DNA of 64,000 bases, from positions 1 to 64,000 of the forward strand of contig NZ_QGDQ01000004.1 of NCBI RefSeq assembly GCF_003149145.1, given 5' to 3'. Under the pieces are notes generated by a model. The model saw only the letters and a program-made list of their open reading frames with translations, was not told where the DNA came from and searched no databases. Positions 47,788 through 56,719 of this stretch are shown one piece after another; within the stretch, counting starts at the first letter, position 1, and each line of letters begins with the position of its first letter. Both the position numbers and the translations under genes were made by a program. The stretch comes from Quadrisphaera granulorum (GTDB taxonomy: Bacteria; Actinomycetota; Actinomycetes; Actinomycetales; Quadrisphaeraceae).

Positions 47788-49323
47788 GTGACACGCTGGT
47801 CACACAGGGTTCAGCACCCCGTCACCCGCCTGGCCGGGCCAGCTGAGAGGTTCCTGAAGAGCGACGCTCGCCGTCCCTTACAGCACCTACCCTCCACATT
47901 TGTGACGAACGCCGCGGGAGAGACCACGAACCCTCCGGAAGGAGGCCACCCCCGCGGCGGCGCGAAGATCGACGCGGAGCCCTCGCAGCCGGCTCCGCCC
48001 GCCGCGAACCTGCGGCGCGCCGTGGGGTTCATGACCGTCTCGAGCTTCCTCGTGCCGCTGGCCGGGCTGCTCACGCAGCCGCTGTTCGCGCGTGCCCTCG
48101 GTGTCGACGGCCGCGGTGAGCTGCAGGCGGCGCTCGCGCCGGCGGCGCTGGCCACCGCGGTGGCTACCCTCGGCCTGCCCGACGCACTGACGTACTTCAC
48201 CGCGCGCAACCCGCGCATCACGCGGGTGGCACTGGCGTGGGCCGGCACGCTGTCGCTGCTCGTCGGCGTCGTGTGCCTGGCCGTGGTGTGGGGGCTGCTG
48301 CCGTGGTTGAGCAAGGGTGACGCCCAGCTGGGCGAGTACATCCTGGTCGGGATGGTCCTGGCGATCCCGCTGCTCGCGGTCGGTGCCCTGCGGGGCGCTG
48401 CCATGGGGCACCAGCTGTGGCGCCGGGTGGCGCTGGAGTCGTTCGTCAACATCACCCTGCGGGTCGGCAGCCTGGTCGTGCTGTTCGTCATGGGCCACCT
48501 GACGCCGCTGGCCGCCGTCGTCGTCACCTCCGTGACGCCGCTCCTGGCGGGCCTGGTCTACCTGCCGCTGCTGCGCAGCTCGGCGCATCACCCGGAGGCC
48601 ACCGAGGAGCAACCGAACGGCGTGCTCAGACCGCTGCTGTCCTTTGGGGCGCGGGTGTGGTTCGGATCGGTGGCCAGCATGCTGCTCTCCCGCGTGAGCC
48701 AGGTGCTCATGGTGCCGCTGAGCAGCACCTACGACCTCGGCCTCTACGCCGTGGCGTCCACCATCTCCGACCTGCCACTGCTCGTGGCGCTCGCTGTCGC
48801 CGGTGCGCTCATGGGCGTCAACGCCCGCTCCAACGACCCGGTGCAGGTGGCCACCACCACACGCCTGGGCGTGCTGCTGGGCGCGGTGGGCTGCGGGGGC
48901 CTGGCGGTGACCCTGCCGTTCTGGATCGTGCCGCTGTTCACCGAACAGTTCGCCGCCGCGCTCATACCGACGTTGATGCTCATCGCGTCAGCGCTCATCT
49001 GCGTGCCGGGCCTCATGACCGGCGCGAGCCTGTCGGCGTTCGGGCGGCCTGGTCTGCGCAGCACCGGCCTGGTGGTGACCGTGGTGGTGAACGTCACCGC
49101 GTTCGTGACGCTGGTACCGCTGCTGGGCGTCTACGGCGCCTGCTGGACGTCGATCATCAGCAACGTGGTGCTCACCAGCTGGAACGTCATCGCCGCGTCG
49201 AAGGTCATGGGGCTTCCCCCGACGATGTTCCTCGTACCGCGCGGCAGCGACGTGTCCCTCGCCTGGACCGAGGGCCTGCGCCTGGTGAACCGGGTGCTGC
49301 CCGGCCGCCGCGCGGCCGCCTGA
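47788..49323 (+). CDS. Wzx-like polysaccharide flippase (MOP superfamily)
   Basis: This up to 511-residue protein has about 12-14 membrane helices, for example TVSSFLVPLAGLLTQPLFAR, LSLLVGVVCLAVVWGLL and LRVGSLVVLFVMGHLTPLAA, ending VNVTAFVTLVPLLGVYGACW. This is the layout of Wzx flippases that move lipid-linked repeat units across the membrane. The start is uncertain: GTG 47788 includes a poorly conserved leader of about 75 residues, GTG 47902 is an alternative, and transmembrane segments begin near residue 80. It is convergent with the Wzz/Wzc-like gene 4 bp away. Confidence 0.85.
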   Translation: MTRWSHRVQHPVTRLAGPAERFLKSDARRPLQHLPSTFVTNAAGETTNPPEGGHPRGGAKIDAEPSQPAPPAANLRRAVGFMTVSSFLVPLAGLLTQPLFARALGVDGRGELQAALAPAALATAVATLGLPDALTYFTARNPRITRVALAWAGTLSLLVGVVCLAVVWGLLPWLSKGDAQLGEYILVGMVLAIPLLAVGALRGAAMGHQLWRRVALESFVNITLRVGSLVVLFVMGHLTPLAAVVVTSVTPLLAGLVYLPLLRSSAHHPEATEEQPNGVLRPLLSFGARVWFGSVASMLLSRVSQVLMVPLSSTYDLGLYAVASTISDLPLLVALAVAGALMGVNARSNDPVQVATTTRLGVLLGAVGCGGLAVTLPFWIVPLFTEQFAAALIPTLMLIASALICVPGLMTGASLSAFGRPGLRSTGLVVTVVVNVTAFVTLVPLLGVYGACWTSIISNVVLTSWNVIAASKVMGLPPTMFLVPRGSDVSLAWTEGLRLVNRVLPGRRAAA

Positions 49324-49327
49324 GCGG

Positions 49328-50680
49328 CTACTCCCCGAGCTGGGGCAGCGGCTGGGCGACCTGCACCGGCTTCGTCCGGCCCAGGTCGATACTGCGCACC
49401 CGGTCCAGCGCGAGGCTGGCGTTCTCGACGCCGACGCCGGCCAGGAGCTCGAGGGCGTAGAGGAGGTCGGCTCGGGTGGTGGCGCCGGACTCGACCACGA
49501 GGAGGGTGCTGTGCGAGAGCGCTGCCACCACTGACGACTCCGACCGCTCGACCAGCGGCGGGCAGGTCAGGAGCACGTAGTCGAACCTGTCGACGAGGCT
49601 GTCGATGAGCTGGCGCATCGACTGCGTGCTCAGCATCTGCGCGGACGACTCCTTGACGTGCCCTGCGCCGATCGTCCACACACCCTCGGAGGCACCGGGA
49701 GCGAGGACCTCGTCGAGAGTGGCGCTGCCGCCGAGGACGTCTGCCACACCCGGGGCATTGGCGCCGGTGTCCTGCGGGCGACGCCGGCGCGTCTGCACGG
49801 GCCGCAGGTCGGTGTCGACGACGACGACGTTCAGCCCGATCTCTCCCAGCACGCCCGACAGCTGCCGGGCCACCCCGGCAGTGTCGGAGGCGCTGGTGAC
49901 GCCGGCGATGGCGATGGCTCCGCCCACCTGGGCGCTGAACTGGAGATTGGCGCGCAGGTGGCGGAAGGACTCCAGCCGCAGGTCCGTCGCGGCGCCGGGC
50001 CGTCCGCCGCGACCGAGGCGACTGCCGGGCGCAGGCAGGGAGGTGGTGGTGGCCAACCGGGTACCGCGCGGGAGGTCGGCGAGACTGCGGATACGCGTGT
50101 CGAGCGCCTGCGCCACCACCAGCGCGCCGACGCCCAGGGCGAGACCGACGACGGCGCCGATGAGCAGGTTGTTCTTCGGCCGTGGGGTGTCGGGGGTGGC
50201 CGCGGCCACGGCCGGGGTCACCACGTCGAGCCGCAGCGGTGAGGAGCCACCGCCGTCGATGGTGCGGGCCTGGTCGATGAGGGCGTCGGCCACCGCGTTG
50301 GCGCGGTCCGCCGCCAGCGTGCCGGAGTCTCCCGAGCCCACGACGTTGAGGATCGCCGTGCCGGTGATGGCGTTGGCCGAGGCATTGCTGCGCAGCGTCT
50401 CGACGTCCTGCCCCAGCGCCGCGGCGGCGTTCTGCAGCACCGCGGTGGAGGTGGCGAGCTGGGCGTAGGTGCCGGTCCGCTCGGTGGCGAAGGCGTTGCC
50501 CGCCGCGAGGCCGGTGGCGGTGCCGTCGTTGGTGGTGGTGACCACCACCTGGGCGGTGGCGCCGTAGACCGGCGTCATGAAGGCGGTGGCGAGGTTGGCG
50601 AGCCCCAGCCCGACCAGCGTGGTGGCCACGATGATCAGCCAGCCCCGCCTGAGCATGCGCAGGTAGTCGGACAGCGTCAT
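49328..50680 (-). CDS. Wzz/Wzc-like chain-length protein with degenerate P-loop
   Basis: The 450-residue protein has a Wzz topology: N-terminal helix (WLIIVATTLVGLGLANLATA), a periplasmic-type helical region, and a second helix (NNLLIGAVVGLALGVGALVV, residues 170-189). The cytosolic part is bacterial tyrosine kinase-like (LRANLQFSAQVGGAIAIAG, VVVVDTDLRPVQ at 285-296), but the Walker A position reads SASDTAGVAR (263-272) with no G-K-S/T, and there is no Tyr-rich tail. It probably sets chain length or assembles export machinery without kinase activity. Its start overlaps the previous stop. Confidence 0.82.
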   Translation of the reverse strand: MTLSDYLRMLRRGWLIIVATTLVGLGLANLATAFMTPVYGATAQVVVTTTNDGTATGLAAGNAFATERTGTYAQLATSTAVLQNAAAALGQDVETLRSNASANAITGTAILNVVGSGDSGTLAADRANAVADALIDQARTIDGGGSSPLRLDVVTPAVAAATPDTPRPKNNLLIGAVVGLALGVGALVVAQALDTRIRSLADLPRGTRLATTTSLPAPGSRLGRGGRPGAATDLRLESFRHLRANLQFSAQVGGAIAIAGVTSASDTAGVARQLSGVLGEIGLNVVVVDTDLRPVQTRRRRPQDTGANAPGVADVLGGSATLDEVLAPGASEGVWTIGAGHVKESSAQMLSTQSMRQLIDSLVDRFDYVLLTCPPLVERSESSVVAALSHSTLLVVESGATTRADLLYALELLAGVGVENASLALDRVRSIDLGRTKPVQVAQPLPQLGE

Positions 50681-51897
50681 CAGCGAACTCCTCGGGTGGG
50701 CAGGACGGCGAGTCGCCGGCGCGCGGGCTGTCGATGCGCGAGTGCTTCGCGCAGGACGCTGAGGTGCGACGCTGTCACCTCGGAGCGGGAGAACCCGGCG
50801 GCGACGGCGCGGCGTGCGCTCACGGCCTCCGGGCGGGCCAGGTCCGGCGCGCGGCCGGCCAGGCGGACGAGCGCGGCGGCGAGGGAGGCCGGGTCTTCCG
50901 GGGCGGCCAGCTCGCCGATCTCGGGGCTCGTGATGATGTCGGCGGGGCCGAACTCGCAGTCGGTGGCCACGAGCGGCAGTCCCAGGTCGAGAGCCTCCAC
51001 GAGGGCCACGCCGAACCCTTCCCAGCGGGAGGCGAGCACGAAGGCATCAGCGGCCACGAGGTGGCGCACCGGGTCGGTGGCGTAGCCCTCGAACGTCACG
51101 ACGTCGTCGAGGCCCAGTTCGGTGCATCGCCGCCGCAGCTCGGGCTCGGTGTCTCCGCTGCCGACCAGGGAAAGGTGGACGGGCGGCAGGTCGGGGCGGG
51201 CCAGCGCGAGCGCTTCGAGCAGGAGGTCCTGCCCCTTCTGATAGGACAGGCGCGCCACGCAGACGAGCCGCAGGACGCCGTCGTCCGTCGTCCCCGTCCC
51301 CGACGTCCCGCTGCCGGTGGCCTGCAGCCCTCCGAAGCCGCGGACCGGGTTCGGGACGTAGCGCACGGGACGCCCGCACCCGACGAGCGTCTCGGCGGCC
51401 CGCGCCAGCGACGGCGAGACGGCGAGGACCGTGGCGGCGCGGGGCCCCACGAGGTGCCGGTAGAGCCAGTAGGCCACCTTGGTGCGGCGGGTGCCGTCAC
51501 CCTCTTCCACGCGGGGATTACCGTGCAGGTGCGTGACGAACGCCGGGTTGCCCAGGCCCCGCGTGGCCAGCCACACGGTGACGGCGGCCTCCACCTGGGG
51601 CACCACGAGAACGTCGGGGCGGATCCGGGCGACGGCGGCTCGCACCGCCCGCGGCAAGGTGCGGAGCCGGTCGGCGCCGAGCACGTGCTGGGTGTACGGG
51701 GTGTCGCGCAGCACGGGCTCGTCAAAGGCGTTGGAGAAGATCACGTGCACGTCGAGCTCGTCACCGTGCTCGCCGGCCAAGCCCGACGCCACCTCGTGCA
51801 CCACACGCTCGATGCCTGCGAAGTGCTCGGACGGAGAGACGAAGTACGCCACCGTCACCTGGTCGCCGCGGGCCATGCGCGGGAGAGTAGTCATCAA
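50680..51897 (-). CDS. Glycosyltransferase family 4 protein
   Basis: The 405-residue GT-B protein contains AYFVSPSEHFAGIERVVHEV, PAFVTHLHGNPRVEEG, YVPNPVRGFGGLQATG, LVCVARLSYQKGQDLLLEAL and AFVLASRWEGFGVALVEALD (E-x7-E). The central linker TGSGTSGTGTTDDGV is low complexity. It overlaps the Wzy-like stop (ATGA) upstream and the Wzz-like start (TGATG) downstream, so the three are one operon. Specificity is unknown. Confidence 0.9.
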   Translation of the reverse strand: MMTTLPRMARGDQVTVAYFVSPSEHFAGIERVVHEVASGLAGEHGDELDVHVIFSNAFDEPVLRDTPYTQHVLGADRLRTLPRAVRAAVARIRPDVLVVPQVEAAVTVWLATRGLGNPAFVTHLHGNPRVEEGDGTRRTKVAYWLYRHLVGPRAATVLAVSPSLARAAETLVGCGRPVRYVPNPVRGFGGLQATGSGTSGTGTTDDGVLRLVCVARLSYQKGQDLLLEALALARPDLPPVHLSLVGSGDTEPELRRRCTELGLDDVVTFEGYATDPVRHLVAADAFVLASRWEGFGVALVEALDLGLPLVATDCEFGPADIITSPEIGELAAPEDPASLAAALVRLAGRAPDLARPEAVSARRAVAAGFSRSEVTASHLSVLREALAHRQPARRRLAVLPTRGVR

Positions 51898-53294
51898 AGC
51901 CCTGCCTGCGGTCGTGGTGAGAGCCGCACGGGCGCCTCCACACGAGCCGGTTCGGCTGGTCGGCGTAGTGACGCATCACGAGCCACCCGTGGCAGGGTGC
52001 GAGCCCGCTGGCTGCGCTGGAGCGCTGCGTGGGCGAGCACCCCCAGCGACATCCACATGACGCCGCTGGTGTCGGCGAGGTCCGGTCCGGCGATCACCTT
52101 GGCCACCAGGAGCGCCAGCAGAGTCCATACGACGGGGCGGTACCGCTTGTTGGGCCACGCCTCACGGATGACGATCCACAGGGTGGCCACGAGCAGCAAG
52201 GCGCCCACCACACCGACGGTGCTGAGCAGCGACGCCGCGAACGACGAAGCCCGGTTGGCCCCCAGGCCCACCCCGAAGCCGTACGTGTTCCACACCAGCT
52301 CGTAGGAGTAGGAATCGGCTCCGGATCGCTCCTCGTAGGAGGAAGAGTCGACCTTGTCGCTGACGATGAGGCCGAGGAAGTTGGACAGCGCCGGCAGCAC
52401 CCACAGCGAGGCGATGGCCGCCAGGCACAGCACGGTGGCGGTGACCTGGCTCAGCGGCCCGCGCCGCAGGACGAACTGGACCGCGGCGATCGCGACAGCC
52501 AGACCGGCCACCACGACACCCGCCACGAAGAACGTGGCTGACGTGGCGATGAGACCTAGGTAGAGCGCCATGGCGAAGCAGAAGACCAGGCCCGTGCGGT
52601 GCCACCCGCGCACGGACCTCACGCGCGAGGCGGTGTACGCCATCGTCATGAGCGAGGAGGCGGCCAGCCCCGAGGGCTCGGACATGATCCCGCGGACGCG
52701 CGGCTGACCGCCGGGCAGCGTCTCCTGGAAGGTGAAGGCCGGGGAGTTGTCGAAGAAGCCCCGGGGGAACGGCGCCCCGAGGGTTCCGAGGTAGGCCCAG
52801 AACGAGAAGACCGTGCACAGGCAGACCGCGATACCCACCACCTCGGGCCCGGTGTACCGCGAACGGGCCAGGTAGACCACCACGCACACCGACAGGGCGA
52901 GGTAGCCGATCTGCGCGATGTTCGACTTGGTGAGCAGGCCCGCGGACAGCTGTGCGTCGGCGCCACTGGGCAGCAGCACCGGCAGGCCGTTGAAGAACAG
53001 CGGCGCCAGCAGGGTGACCATGAGCGCGACCGGCACGAGCAGCACGAGCGGCTGCACGCCGGGAATGGGCGGGAGCTCGCGCTCGGGCTCCTGGGCGCGA
53101 CGGAGGAAGCGCAGCATCACGCCCACGGCCGCCCCCACGGCCACGGCGTAGAAGGTGGGGACAGCGATGGCACCGGCCACGGCCGCCGCGCCCACGGGCG
53201 TGGCACCCCCCAGGGCCAGCGCGCGCCCGTAGCCGCGGCGTCCCATCACGCCGTAGACGATGACCGCGACGGTCACCAGGGTCAGGGTGGTCAT
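51894..53294 (-). CDS. Wzy/O-antigen-ligase-like membrane protein
   Basis: The 466-residue protein has about 11-12 membrane helices, with a large polar loop between the last pairs (SDKVDSSSYEERSGADSYSY, then ELVWNTYGFGVGLGANRASS), which is where Wzy/WaaL proteins hold their catalytic Arg/His residues. The family likely polymerises or ligates repeat units outside the membrane. ATG 53294 with GGAAGGGG upstream is chosen; the open frame upstream is antisense to the promoter of the next gene. It overlaps the GT4 gene by 4 nt. Confidence 0.82.
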   Translation of the reverse strand: MTTLTLVTVAVIVYGVMGRRGYGRALALGGATPVGAAAVAGAIAVPTFYAVAVGAAVGVMLRFLRRAQEPERELPPIPGVQPLVLLVPVALMVTLLAPLFFNGLPVLLPSGADAQLSAGLLTKSNIAQIGYLALSVCVVVYLARSRYTGPEVVGIAVCLCTVFSFWAYLGTLGAPFPRGFFDNSPAFTFQETLPGGQPRVRGIMSEPSGLAASSLMTMAYTASRVRSVRGWHRTGLVFCFAMALYLGLIATSATFFVAGVVVAGLAVAIAAVQFVLRRGPLSQVTATVLCLAAIASLWVLPALSNFLGLIVSDKVDSSSYEERSGADSYSYELVWNTYGFGVGLGANRASSFAASLLSTVGVVGALLLVATLWIVIREAWPNKRYRPVVWTLLALLVAKVIAGPDLADTSGVMWMSLGVLAHAALQRSQRARTLPRVARDASLRRPAEPARVEAPVRLSPRPQAGL

Positions 53295-53450
53295 GCGGGC
53301 CCCTTCCAGCCGCTGGCCAGCGGACTGTCGGACTTCACGCCCGCGCTCGCGGGCGACCCGGAACACCCGCCGCGTGGGATAGTAGGGCGCCCTCAGCGCC
53401 CACGGACGTGCGTCGGCTGCAGCCAGGCTGCTGCCACCCGTCCAGCCCGT

Positions 53451-53465
53451 GGAGGAACCACCATT
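53451..53465 (+). promoter_or_regulatory. Ribosome site followed by a probable ATT start codon
   Basis: GGAGGA (53451-53456) is followed after 6 nt by ATT (53463-53465), which begins IRRTAITALAAALVVGVVAT. Reading in frame from 53283 to 53463 I find no ATG, GTG or TTG, and no stop. The ribosome site thus marks ATT as the likely initiation codon. Confidence 0.55.
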
Positions 53466-55580
53466 CGCCGCACCGCGATCACCGCCCTCGCCGCCGCCCT
53501 CGTGGTCGGCGTCGTGGCCACCGGCGTGTGGTGGTGGCAGCGCCCGGCAGGCCCGCTGGAGGTGACGGCGTCCGCGTCGGCCGGTGGCACGGATCCTGCG
53601 GCCCTGCTGAAGGGCGACGTCGACGGCGGCGCTCCGGCGGACGGCCGCGCTGCCGCGTGGCGCAGCGAGGCTCCGGGCGTGGGCCAGTGGGTCCAGCTCA
53701 CGTACGCACGGCCCCAGGAGTTCGACAGGGTGCGGATGGCTCCGGCCACGGCGGACGAGGCGCTGCGGGCGGCGCTCGTGGTGTTCGACTCGGGCGCCTC
53801 GCTGCTGGTCCACGCCGGTACGGACGGCGTCGTCGACGTGTCCTTCCCGGCCCGCAGCGCGACGACGGTGCGGGTGGTGGTGGCCGAGGCCGCCTCCGAC
53901 GACGGCGCCGTGGCCCTCGCTGGCCTGCGCCTCGACGACAGTGCCGACTCCGCGCCCAAGCCCCTGGGCCCGGGTGACCGGGTGCAGGTCACGACGTCGA
54001 GCGGGGACGGCGGCGCGGCCCTCACCGACGGTGATCCCGCAAAGGGCGACGCCGGCGCCGCGTGGACCGCGGGCCCGGACGACAGCAATCCGTCCGTGAC
54101 GCTCGCCTGGGGTGCTCCGCGCGTGGTCACGGGCCTGCAGGTCATGGGACCGGCCACGGCAGTGCCCGACCCGAAGCAGCCCGCCGCGGCGCAGCTGTCA
54201 GGTGTGCTGCGCTTCGATGACGGCAGCAGCGTGGTGGTCTCCGGCATCGAGGGCGGGTCCGACCAGCCGACCACCGTCGCGTTCTCGCCTCGCGTGGCCA
54301 GCCGCGCGGTGCTGGAGCTGCAGCGCGTGGCGTCCGGCGCCCCGCTGGGCCTGCGGGAGGTGTCGCTGCAGGGCGAGGGCACGACGCCGCCGGTGTGGCC
54401 CAGCTCCGGGCCGACGCACACCGTGGAGCCCACGGCCACCACCTGCGCCGTCGACGGCCAGGGCGCCGCCACGGGCGCTCCGACGCCGGACGCCGACCAC
54501 CCGGTGGTGCTGCTGTGCCCGACGGTGGGGTCAGCGATCTCCGGGCGGGCACGCATCGTCGTCGGCGCCGCGACGGGTACCACCGTGAGCGCCTCGGCGG
54601 CCACAGCCGGCTCCGGCGGGCGCCAGGGCCCGGTGACGCAGCTGGCGACGGCGGTAGCCGACGCTCAGGGGCGAGCGGTGCTGGAGTTCGCCACCGATGA
54701 GCTGCCGTCCGGGCCGATCGGCGTACAGGTCGATGCGTCGGGCGCCTTCGGCGCGCGGAACCCGCTACGGGTGCCGCTGGTCAACCTCGGCGGGCGCGAG
54801 CTCACGGCACCGTCCGATGCCCCCCGCGGCATGACCCTGCAGTGGAGCGACGACTTCGACACCCCGCTGTCGGCCACGATCGACGGCGACGGCGCCGTGT
54901 ACGCGGCTCGCAAGCCGACGATCAAGGGCGGGGAGACCTTCGGCGACGCGGGCTTCGGAGACCCGGGCGACCCGGCATCCCCCCTGGCGACCCTCGACCC
55001 GGCGGCGGTGCAGGGCGGATACCTGCGGATGCGCGCGGACGACGGCTCCGGCGGGGGCGAGCGGTACGCATCGCTGCTCTCCTCGCTGCGCGTGGGTGCC
55101 GGCGGCTTCGCGGCCCAGTACGGCTACTTCGAGGCGCGGATGCTCGGGGGACCGGGTCTGGGCTCGTGGCCGGCCTTCTGGGCGCTGAACACCCAGAGCG
55201 CCACGGCCGACAGCGACGAGGCCGGAGAAGCCGACGCGGTGGAGCTGTACGGGCACAACACCACGGGCAGCTGCCACAGCACGCACGACTACTCCCCCGA
55301 CCCAGCCCAGCGAGACGCGGGCACCTTCACGTGCCTCGACAACAACGGCTTCCCCGACTGGTCGCTGACGTGGCACACCTACGGCATGCGGATCACGCCC
55401 GACACCGTGACCTACTTCATCGACGGCACGCAGGTCGCGGAGCAGCCCAAGCTGGGGCGCTCGCAGGAGCCGTACTTCTTCTTGCTCGACCAGGCGCTGG
55501 GCGGCGGCTGGCCGGTCGACCTGTCCCCCACGTCGGGCCTCACCGACACCTACGTCGACTGGGTGCGCATCTACACGTGA
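53463..55580 (+). CDS. GH16-family glycoside hydrolase-like secreted/anchored protein (paralogue 2)
   Basis: The 705-residue protein begins (from ATT 53463) with a signal or anchor helix (AITALAAALVVGVVATGVWW). Two discoidin-like modules follow, the second reading TGLQVMGPATAVPDPKQPAA, then LELQRVASGAPLGLREV as in paralogue 1. The GH16 domain has GYFEARMLGGPGLGSWPAFW and the catalytic E-A-D-A-V-E (E589, D591, E594), ending YVDWVRIYT. The tail is closely similar to the protein at 32051, so the two are duplicates with different N-terminal modules. They flank the polysaccharide genes and could trim or remodel the product. Confidence 0.85.
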   Translation: MRRTAITALAAALVVGVVATGVWWWQRPAGPLEVTASASAGGTDPAALLKGDVDGGAPADGRAAAWRSEAPGVGQWVQLTYARPQEFDRVRMAPATADEALRAALVVFDSGASLLVHAGTDGVVDVSFPARSATTVRVVVAEAASDDGAVALAGLRLDDSADSAPKPLGPGDRVQVTTSSGDGGAALTDGDPAKGDAGAAWTAGPDDSNPSVTLAWGAPRVVTGLQVMGPATAVPDPKQPAAAQLSGVLRFDDGSSVVVSGIEGGSDQPTTVAFSPRVASRAVLELQRVASGAPLGLREVSLQGEGTTPPVWPSSGPTHTVEPTATTCAVDGQGAATGAPTPDADHPVVLLCPTVGSAISGRARIVVGAATGTTVSASAATAGSGGRQGPVTQLATAVADAQGRAVLEFATDELPSGPIGVQVDASGAFGARNPLRVPLVNLGGRELTAPSDAPRGMTLQWSDDFDTPLSATIDGDGAVYAARKPTIKGGETFGDAGFGDPGDPASPLATLDPAAVQGGYLRMRADDGSGGGERYASLLSSLRVGAGGFAAQYGYFEARMLGGPGLGSWPAFWALNTQSATADSDEAGEADAVELYGHNTTGSCHSTHDYSPDPAQRDAGTFTCLDNNGFPDWSLTWHTYGMRITPDTVTYFIDGTQVAEQPKLGRSQEPYFFLLDQALGGGWPVDLSPTSGLTDTYVDWVRIYT

Positions 55581-55603
55581 GCGTCAGCTGTCGCCCCCAG
55601 GAC

Positions 55604-56605
55604 TCAACGGCCGTAGCGCATCCGCAGTAGCGGCGGCAGCAGCGGGCGGGGCGCCAGCTGCATCAGCAGCGACCAGGCGGCAATCGACAGCCGCTTGCCG
55701 AGGGGCTCCGGTCCGGGCCAGCCCGGCGAGCGCAGCACGTCGGCCAGTCGTCGCATCGCGGAGTCACCCGGGAGCCCCGGCAGCCGGGGGGCGAGCCGGG
55801 CGGCCGCGCAGCGGAACTGCAGCAGCTCACGGCTGCGGAACAGGGGCGCCTCGGCGACGGGCCCGCTCCATGGCCCCAGACCAGCGGCGCGCTGCGCGTA
55901 CGTCCACCGCACCCGCGCCCGTTGCACCTCGCGGGAGAAGCGGGTGGGGTCGGTGAGCAGGGCGCTGTCCTGACCGGGGTGCTGGCGGTACCCGACGCAC
56001 ACTCCGGGCAGCGAGACCACGTCTCCCAGGAGCGGCGCGGCGGCCAGGCACACCGAGTCGAGGAAGTCACCCGCGTCCGGCCCTGCGGGCAAGATGCGCT
56101 CCAGGTACCAGCGGGCGTAGGCGTTGCCCGATCCGGGTGGGGTGGGGTAGGCGGAGGTCTGGAGCACCCAGCGGCGCACCTGCTCGGGTGTGGGCGGGGC
56201 CGGCGCATAGCTGGGGAAGGGCTCCCCGAGTGGGCGGCCGGCGGGGTCGACGCGCTGCATCTGCAGCTGGACCTTGCTGGTCCGCGGACCCATGGCCTCA
56301 GCGATGCGGCGGGCCGCCTCGGGCGGGAGCACGTCGTCGGCGTCCAGGAAGATCACGACGTCGCCGGTGGACTTGAGGAAACCCGCGTTCGCGGCCTCGC
56401 GCTGCTGGCCGTGCTCGAGGTGCAGGGCCGTCACGCGGCCCGAGTAGCGGGAGACGACGTCCCGGGAGTCGTCGGTCGAGCCGTTGTCGACGACGACGAC
56501 CTCCACGTCCGGCCACTCCAGCGCCAAGGCGCTGTCGATGGCCTCCGCGAGGAAGTGCGCGTAGTTGTAGTTGGCGATGACCACGCTGAGCCGCACAGAG
56601 CACAC
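55604..56605 (-). CDS. Glycosyltransferase family 2 protein (tandem paralogue a)
   Basis: This up to 333-residue GT-A protein starts with RLSVVIANYNYAHFLAEAID, VEVVVVDNGSTDDSRDVVSR and DVVIFLDADDVLPPEAARRI (the D-x-D), then a C-terminal helical part with a GCVGYRQHPGQ-like segment (VSLPGVCVGYRQHPGQDS). It is close to the next gene upstream (56720) over the whole length. GTG 56605 is the annotated start, but GTG 56596 aligns with the paralogue's start. It is probably membrane-associated but has no clear transmembrane helix. Confidence 0.9.
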   Translation of the reverse strand: MCSVRLSVVIANYNYAHFLAEAIDSALALEWPDVEVVVVDNGSTDDSRDVVSRYSGRVTALHLEHGQQREAANAGFLKSTGDVVIFLDADDVLPPEAARRIAEAMGPRTSKVQLQMQRVDPAGRPLGEPFPSYAPAPPTPEQVRRWVLQTSAYPTPPGSGNAYARWYLERILPAGPDAGDFLDSVCLAAAPLLGDVVSLPGVCVGYRQHPGQDSALLTDPTRFSREVQRARVRWTYAQRAAGLGPWSGPVAEAPLFRSRELLQFRCAAARLAPRLPGLPGDSAMRRLADVLRSPGWPGPEPLGKRLSIAAWSLLMQLAPRPLLPPLLRMRYGR

Positions 56606-56719
56606 CCAAGCAAGGTCGTGTTCCGCCGATGACCGGGGCAGGGCTGAACGGGCAGCTGATCGGGTGTCGATGTCCCCGGACAGGGGACAGCGTTCCGTGC
56701 GGAGTGCCCCGCGCGCCGT

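Noticed and set aside
52599-53462. In-frame 5' extension of the GH16 gene
   Set aside because: The only earlier start codon (52599) would put 288 low-complexity residues antisense to the Wzy-like gene; the paralogue and the GGAGGA site point to 53463.
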